This document shows positions 37,816 to 43,363 of a stretch of 43,363 nucleotides of DNA, piece after piece. Numbering within the stretch: position 1 is the first letter of the stretch; the number at the start of each line of letters is the position of its first letter. The stretch lies in the NCBI GenBank assembly GCA_947455455.1, contig CANGOE010000017.1, positions 1 through 43,363 of the forward strand, in the 5' to 3' direction. The notes under the pieces are model-generated. The model searched no databases. It had not been told where the DNA came from and saw nothing but the letters and a program-made list of their open reading frames with translations. A program made the translations under genes and the position numbers. Origin of the DNA: Hyphomicrobiales bacterium. Lineage in GTDB: Bacteria; Pseudomonadota; Alphaproteobacteria; Rhizobiales; Beijerinckiaceae.

Positions 37816-38751
37816 TCATTGCGCGGGGGGTGCAAAGCCGTTCTGCTTTAAAAATTGTGCAACCGGCGTGGTCCAGGCTTCGCTATTGCCGATAAAACTG
37901 CGGTGTCCGTCATTGCCGAACGGGGGCAGGGCGACAAATTGCCCGTTGCCGCCATTGGCCTTGAAGCGGGCAAACCATATTTTCGGCAGGTCCGGCCCCC
38001 AATAGCGGTCGTTCGGGCTGTAAAGCCACAGGCTGGCGATTTTGCTGGTGCGGCCATATTGCGCAAAAGTGTCTGCCAGCAAATCGGGGCGGCAGGGCTT
38101 TTCAGGAGAGCGGACGGGATCACCGCCGCCGCCACCCGAAAAATTGATCGCCGCCCGCGCTCCCGGTACCGACTGGGCCGAGGCGGCAATGGTGGAAATG
38201 CCGCCCATGGACTGTCCGGCAATGACCCCGCGATGGGGCGTGATGTAGGCGGCGGTTTGGGCATAGCGGGCGACGGCCTTGATTTGCTCGACGGCGGCAT
38301 TGATGCCAGCGGGATAGTTTTTCACCGAGCAACTGCCGGTGCTCTCGGTATCCTCGCCGCCGGTTGCCCCATAGCCGATCCGCGTCGGCACAAAGACAGC
38401 AAAGCCTTGGGCAACAAACCATTCCGCTTGTTTGCGATAGGTCGCACGGCCCATGCCGCGCCGTTCCGATTCCACGCCCGATCGGCCATGATTGAGGATC
38501 AGATAAGGGCTCTTGGCACGGCTGTCATCGCGCAAAATCGTGATCACAACATCACGGGTGACAGTTTGTCCCGATAGCGTGCTGACGGTGACCGGCAGTT
38601 TCACCACCTCCTCGATGGTGGCCGCACGGGCAGGACCGGTTATCAAGAGGCCAGTTATTAAAAGGCCAGCCATAAAAGGGTAGGCGATCAGTAGACCATA
38701 AAAACCGAGGGTGATGGACCGATAGGGACGGATCAAATGGCGACAGTGCAT
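37816..38751 (-). CDS. exported alpha/beta hydrolase (dienelactone hydrolase-like)
   Basis: This 311-residue protein has a long hydrophobic N-terminus, LGFYGLLIAYPFMAGLLITG, followed by PARAAT. This may be a signal peptide or a membrane anchor; the repeated LLITG is unusual. The hydrolase domain shows LILNHGRSG (oxyanion region), a GQSMGG elbow with S181 as nucleophile, LYSPNDRYWGP carrying the probable acid, and FGNDGHRSF carrying the histidine. This is the PET-hydrolase/PAF-acetylhydrolase-like branch of periplasmic hydrolases. GAGG six bases before ATG 38751 supports that start; ATG 38763 in frame lacks a site. The substrate is unknown. Confidence 0.75.
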   Translation of the reverse strand: MHCRHLIRPYRSITLGFYGLLIAYPFMAGLLITGLLITGPARAATIEEVVKLPVTVSTLSGQTVTRDVVITILRDDSRAKSPYLILNHGRSGVESERRGMGRATYRKQAEWFVAQGFAVFVPTRIGYGATGGEDTESTGSCSVKNYPAGINAAVEQIKAVARYAQTAAYITPHRGVIAGQSMGGISTIAASAQSVPGARAAINFSGGGGGDPVRSPEKPCRPDLLADTFAQYGRTSKIASLWLYSPNDRYWGPDLPKIWFARFKANGGNGQFVALPPFGNDGHRSFIGNSEAWTTPVAQFLKQNGFAPPAQ

Positions 38752-39054
38752 CAAAAGCCTCATGTGAAAACGCTTAAAAAATAAACAGACAACACTAATT
38801 TGCTGTGATTCTCCTGCAGGGTCTACCGATCCCCGCGCCCTCTCTCTTCTTGGATCATTCCTGTTTTACCCAGACTTTTGTTGCGATGCGGCAAAGATCT
38901 GGAGATGCGGGCTCTATGCTTCTTGGCGCAGGGGCATTTGGGTGATATGCACAAATTCTGCGGGTGCGGCAAAAGTCCGATTTGGCCTAGCTGTTGAATG
39001 TGTTTTGCCGAACCGCGCGATCCGTGCCGTCCTTTTGCTGAATGAGGAAATATC
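38752..39054. other. 303-base region between the hydrolase gene and glyA
   Basis: This divergent intergenic region must hold the promoters of both genes. I see no riboswitch, clear promoter or hairpin that I can support. Confidence 0.5.
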
Positions 39055-40359
<1,305 letters not shown>

Positions 40360-40384
40360 TTGAGGCTTTCAGGAGGTCTCGGCT

Positions 40385-40897
40385 TTGCGGTGTCCCTATT
40401 GCAGTTCGCTTGATAGCCAGGTCAAGGATTCGCGGCCCAGCGATGACCATTCCGCGATAAGGCGGCGGCGCGTCTGCCCCGATTGCGGCGGGCGTTTTAC
40501 CACGTTCGAGCGGGTGCAACTGCGCGAATTGATGGTGGTGAAGCGTTCTGGACGGCGGATCCCCTTTGATCGCGACAAACTGCAACGCTCGGTCGAAGTG
40601 GCCTTGCGCAAGCGCCCTGTCGATGCCGAACGGATCGAACGCATGGTCAACGGCATTGTCCGGCAACTCGAAAGTGCAGGCGAGGGCGACGTGCCGTCCG
40701 CTTCCATCGGTGCTTTGGTGATGGAAGGGTTAAAGGCGCTGGATGATGTCGCCTATGTGCGTTTTGCCTCGGTCTATCGCAATTTCCGCGAAGCCCGCGA
40801 CTTCGAAGAATTGATCGACGAATTGACCGGAGAAGATGGCGAAGTGCTGTCCCCGCCGGCCAAGCCCGGATCTGCCGCGTCCCGATCCGACAAATGA
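40385..40897 (+). CDS. nrdR: transcriptional repressor NrdR
   Basis: This 170-residue regulator represses ribonucleotide reductase genes in response to ATP/dATP. The zinc ribbon uses C3, C6, C31 and C34 (RCPYC, VCPDCGG), and the ATP-cone domain starts at [16 protein letters not shown]. The C-terminal region after about residue 150 is a flexible, Pro/Ser-rich tail. The start is TTG 40385, fixed by AGGAGGT at 40371-40377 and by the family N-terminus MRCPYC. The TGA overlaps the ATG of ribD. Confidence 0.96.
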   Translation: MRCPYCSSLDSQVKDSRPSDDHSAIRRRRVCPDCGGRFTTFERVQLRELMVVKRSGRRIPFDRDKLQRSVEVALRKRPVDAERIERMVNGIVRQLESAGEGDVPSASIGALVMEGLKALDDVAYVRFASVYRNFREARDFEELIDELTGEDGEVLSPPAKPGSAASRSDK

Positions 40898-42054
40898 CAA
40901 GCCCCGTCACGGCTTTGGCAGGCATGAATACCGCCGGGATCAGCCTTGAAGATGATCAAGCGATGATGCGCGCCGCTTTGGCGATCGGGCGGCGCTGTCT
41001 GGGCCGGACCTGGCCCAATCCCGCGGTTGGTGCGGTGATCTGGAAGCCGACGGCGCAAGGCCCAATGGTGATTGCCCGCGGCTATACCCACAAGACAGGC
41101 CGTCCCCATGCCGAAGCCGAAGCCCTGCGGATAGCGGGTGCGGCGGCGCGTGGTGCGGTGATGAGCGTCACGCTGGAACCGTGCTCGCACCACGGCAAAA
41201 CCCCGCCCTGTGCCGATGCCGTGATCACGGCAGGATTGGCGCGTGTGGTGTCGGCAATCGAGGATCCCGATCCACGGGTGGCGGGACGGGGCCATGCCCG
41301 CATGCGCGAGGCGGGGATCGAGGTGGTGGTGGGTGTCGAGGCGCGTGCCGGCTTTCTGGCCCATCTGGGGCATATCCGGCGGATTACCCTGCACAGACCG
41401 GCGGTCTTGTTGAAGCTGGCGCAGACGGCGGACGGTTATGCCGCCGCCGAAGCCGGATCGCGCACACAGATTACCGGAGCCATCGGCTCCTCGCGGGTGC
41501 ATATGGAGCGGGCCGAAGCCGACGGGATCATGGTGGGAATTTCCACCGTGCTGGCCGATGATCCGCAATTGACCTGCCGTTTGCCCGGCATGGCCGACCA
41601 TTCTCCGGTCAGGATCGTGCTCGATAGCGATTGCCGCCTGCCACCTGCAAGCCTGCTCGCCCGCACGGCGCGTCAGGTGCCGACATGGGTGCTGGCCGCC
41701 ACCGACAGCGACACGGCCCGCCATGCCGCCCTTGAGCAATTGGGGGTTGAAGTGGTGCTGGTGCCGCGCTTGGACGGACGGATTGATCTCGGTCTGGCCT
41801 TGCAAGCCCTTGGCGCGCGTGGCTTGACCCGTGTGATGAGCGAGGGCGGGCCGCAGGTGGCCGATGCGCTGGCCAAAGCCGGATTGATTGACGAAATCAC
41901 CCTGCTGACCCATATGCAACCACTGGGGCGACAGGGTTTGCTGGCGGTGGGGCCGCATTTGCGGGCGCTGTTGAATGATGTCACACAGTTCGAAGCGCAA
42001 TCCTCGGCGATTTACGGCGAGGACCGTATCGATCATTTTGCAAGGTTGGTCTGA
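40894..42054 (+). CDS. ribD: bifunctional riboflavin biosynthesis deaminase/reductase
   Basis: This 386-residue protein performs the second and third steps of riboflavin synthesis: deamination of the pyrimidine from GTP and reduction of its ribose. The N-terminal deaminase holds zinc with H72 (HAEAEAL), C97 and C106 ([12 protein letters not shown]), with E74 as the proton shuttle. The reductase domain begins near residue 165, with [25 protein letters not shown] and the late SEGGP motif. ATG 40894 overlaps the nrdR stop, and the stop overlaps the ribE start by one base, so the three genes are translationally coupled. An internal ATG (residue 11) is a possible alternative start. Confidence 0.95.
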   Translation: MTSPVTALAGMNTAGISLEDDQAMMRAALAIGRRCLGRTWPNPAVGAVIWKPTAQGPMVIARGYTHKTGRPHAEAEALRIAGAAARGAVMSVTLEPCSHHGKTPPCADAVITAGLARVVSAIEDPDPRVAGRGHARMREAGIEVVVGVEARAGFLAHLGHIRRITLHRPAVLLKLAQTADGYAAAEAGSRTQITGAIGSSRVHMERAEADGIMVGISTVLADDPQLTCRLPGMADHSPVRIVLDSDCRLPPASLLARTARQVPTWVLAATDSDTARHAALEQLGVEVVLVPRLDGRIDLGLALQALGARGLTRVMSEGGPQVADALAKAGLIDEITLLTHMQPLGRQGLLAVGPHLRALLNDVTQFEAQSSAIYGEDRIDHFARLV

Positions 42055-42695
42055 TGTTTACCGGAATTGTCAGCGATATCGGCACCGTGGTGTCAGTCAC
42101 GGCTCCCGAAGCCGATTTGCGCCGCATCCGTATTGCATGCGGTTATGAGGCGGCAACGATTGCGCTGGGGGCTTCCATTGCCTGCGGCGGGCCATGCCTG
42201 ACGGTGGTGGCTGTCGAGCCGCGGTCGGAAGGCGGTTGCTGGTTCGAGGTGGATGCCGCCGCCGAAACGCTGGCCCGCACCACGGTGGGCGCATGGCAGG
42301 CCGGAAGCAGAATCAATCTCGAACGCGCTTTGGCGATTGGCGATGAATTGGGCGGACATCTGGTCACCGGACATGTCGATGGTCTGGCGAGAATCGTCTC
42401 TGTCACACCTGTGACGGGGCAAAAAGGCCCGTGGGCCGCCTCGTGCCGGTTCGATATCGAGGCTCCGGCCGCTTTGGCAGGCTTTATTGCCGAAAAAGGT
42501 TCGGTTACCCTCGATGGCACCTCTTTGACGGTGAACAGCGTCGAAAGGCTGATGTTTTCGGTTCTGCTGATCCCCCATACCCTGCAAGTGACGACATGGG
42601 GCGACCGCAAAGAGGGCGATGCGCTGAATATCGAGATCGATTTGATGGCCCGCTATGCCGCACGGCTTGCGCAAGCGCGTGCCGAGGGATACTGA
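42054..42695 (+). CDS. ribE: riboflavin synthase, alpha subunit
   Basis: This 213-residue enzyme joins two molecules of 6,7-dimethyl-8-ribityllumazine to give riboflavin. It starts with the invariant MFTGIV and has two lumazine-binding repeats (about 1-97 and 98-200). In the first, ACGGPCLTVV keeps the cysteine pattern, and GTSLTVNSV is the counterpart in the second. LGGHLVTGHVDG is a further hallmark. It is in the rib operon, one base overlapping ribD. Confidence 0.95.
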   Translation: MFTGIVSDIGTVVSVTAPEADLRRIRIACGYEAATIALGASIACGGPCLTVVAVEPRSEGGCWFEVDAAAETLARTTVGAWQAGSRINLERALAIGDELGGHLVTGHVDGLARIVSVTPVTGQKGPWAASCRFDIEAPAALAGFIAEKGSVTLDGTSLTVNSVERLMFSVLLIPHTLQVTTWGDRKEGDALNIEIDLMARYAARLAQARAEGY

Positions 42696-42724
42696 CTGTC
42701 CTTGCGTAACACCGAGAGAGCGAC

Positions 42725-43219
42725 ATGACCTCTGTAAGCCCAACCATCACCAGCCAGCGTTCCTTCCCCGGTGCGCGTGTGCTGATCGTCGAAGCCCGCT
42801 ATTACACCGAGATCGCCGATGCCCTGCTTGAAGGGGCGCGTGCGGCGGCTTTGGCCGCGCAGGTCAAGGTGGATGTGGTGACGGTGGATGGCGCATTGGA
42901 AATTCCGTGCGCGATTTTGCTGATGATGGCCGATGCCCAGCGCCGTGGTCGTCCTTATGACGCGGTGGTGGCGCTTGGATGCGTGATCCGTGGCGAAACC
43001 GGGCATTATGATATTGTCGCAGGCGAAAGCGCGCGCGCTTTGATGGATATTTCTGTGCGCCACGGCCTGCCGCTCGGCAATGGTATTTTGACAGTTGAAA
43101 ACGACATGCAGGCGATGGCGCGGGCGCGGATGTCGGAAATGGACAAAGGCGGCGGGGCCATGCGGGCCGCTTTGTCCTTGTTGCAATTGCGCCACCTTTC
43201 AGAAAATGGAGTGCACTAA
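42725..43219 (+). CDS. ribH: 6,7-dimethyl-8-ribityllumazine synthase
   Basis: This 164-residue enzyme condenses the ribitylaminopyrimidine with dihydroxybutanone phosphate to form lumazine, the substrate of riboflavin synthase. VEARYYTEIADALLEGA, VDGALEIPCA and ALGCVIRGETGHYDIV (with catalytic H94) are the family motifs, followed by GLPLGNGILTVEND. GAGAGAG precedes ATG 42725. It lies 29 bases after ribE and two bases before the nusB start codon. Confidence 0.96.
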   Translation: MTSVSPTITSQRSFPGARVLIVEARYYTEIADALLEGARAAALAAQVKVDVVTVDGALEIPCAILLMMADAQRRGRPYDAVVALGCVIRGETGHYDIVAGESARALMDISVRHGLPLGNGILTVENDMQAMARARMSEMDKGGGAMRAALSLLQLRHLSENGVH

Positions 43220-43221
43220 GC

Positions 43222-43363
43222 ATGTCACGCGCGCAGAGGCGGTCAGCCGCCCGGATGTCTGCGGTGCAGGCCCTGTATGAAATGGACATCACCCAGAAAG
43301 GGATGATCGACGTTTGTGCGGAATTCGAGGCCCATTGGATCGGTCAGCAGGTTGATGACGATC
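43222..43363 (+). CDS. nusB: transcription antitermination factor NusB, 5' part (window edge)
   Basis: The first 47 residues are present; the rest is beyond the right edge. The sequence RRSAARMSAVQALYEMDIT is typical of the NusB N-terminal helix with its RNA-binding arginines. NusB binds boxA RNA together with ribosomal protein S10 and helps transcription of rRNA operons. GGAG at 43208-43211 precedes ATG 43222. It ends the riboflavin gene series, its usual place in alphaproteobacteria. Confidence 0.93.
   Translation, partial: MSRAQRRSAARMSAVQALYEMDITQKGMIDVCAEFEAHWIGQQVDDD

Overview
The window looks like chromosomal DNA of an alphaproteobacterium. The evidence is the riboflavin/nusB block glyA-nrdR-ribD-ribE-ribH-nusB, a COX15-type haem A synthase next to a DUF2842 membrane protein, rplM next to a PaaI thioesterase and enoyl-CoA hydratase, a TRAP transporter paired with a BKACE enzyme, and a porin whose mature N-terminus begins ADLPSKK. 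Most genes are moderately GC-rich, with AT-rich islands around the surface-protein genes. A Rhodospirillales- or Hyphomicrobiales-like origin is my inference; I cannot name a genus.

Layout. 1-6000 is core metabolism: the 5' end of rplM (minus strand), a hotdog thioesterase, an ECHDC3-like hydratase, a VOC protein, a CoA-binding protein, O-acetylhomoserine sulfhydrylase, haem A synthase and DUF2842. 6030-6711 holds a tRNA-Pro(GGG) with a clear promoter and terminator, followed directly by a BrnT/BrnA toxin-antitoxin pair. 6800-11650 carries an exported alpha/beta hydrolase, then a two-gene unit of a PCMT-like methyltransferase with an export signal and an 872-residue membrane protein with a spermidine-synthase-like domain, then DUF3297. 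11650-18390 is catabolic: an SDR, a complete DctP-DctQ-DctM TRAP transporter, a shikimate-dehydrogenase-like protein with an altered substrate pocket, a BKACE enzyme and a PfkB sugar kinase.

18400-37320 is the accessory, cell-surface part and the most interesting stretch. It carries two large autotransporters with Gly/Asn/Thr-rich passengers (834 and 1041 residues). Interspersed are GDP-fucose synthase, a protein with two methyltransferase domains, a small glycosyltransferase-like protein, a sulfotransferase, a GT2-TPR-FkbM fusion, two further methyltransferases, an outer-membrane porin and an RTX/FG-GAP repeat protein. The gene content suggests surface proteins plus enzymes that build or modify glycans. 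A dedicated link between them is inference.

37530-43363 returns to housekeeping: tRNA-Phe(GAA), an exported alpha/beta hydrolase, then glyA-nrdR-ribD-ribE-ribH-nusB, tightly packed with start/stop overlaps; nusB runs off the window end.
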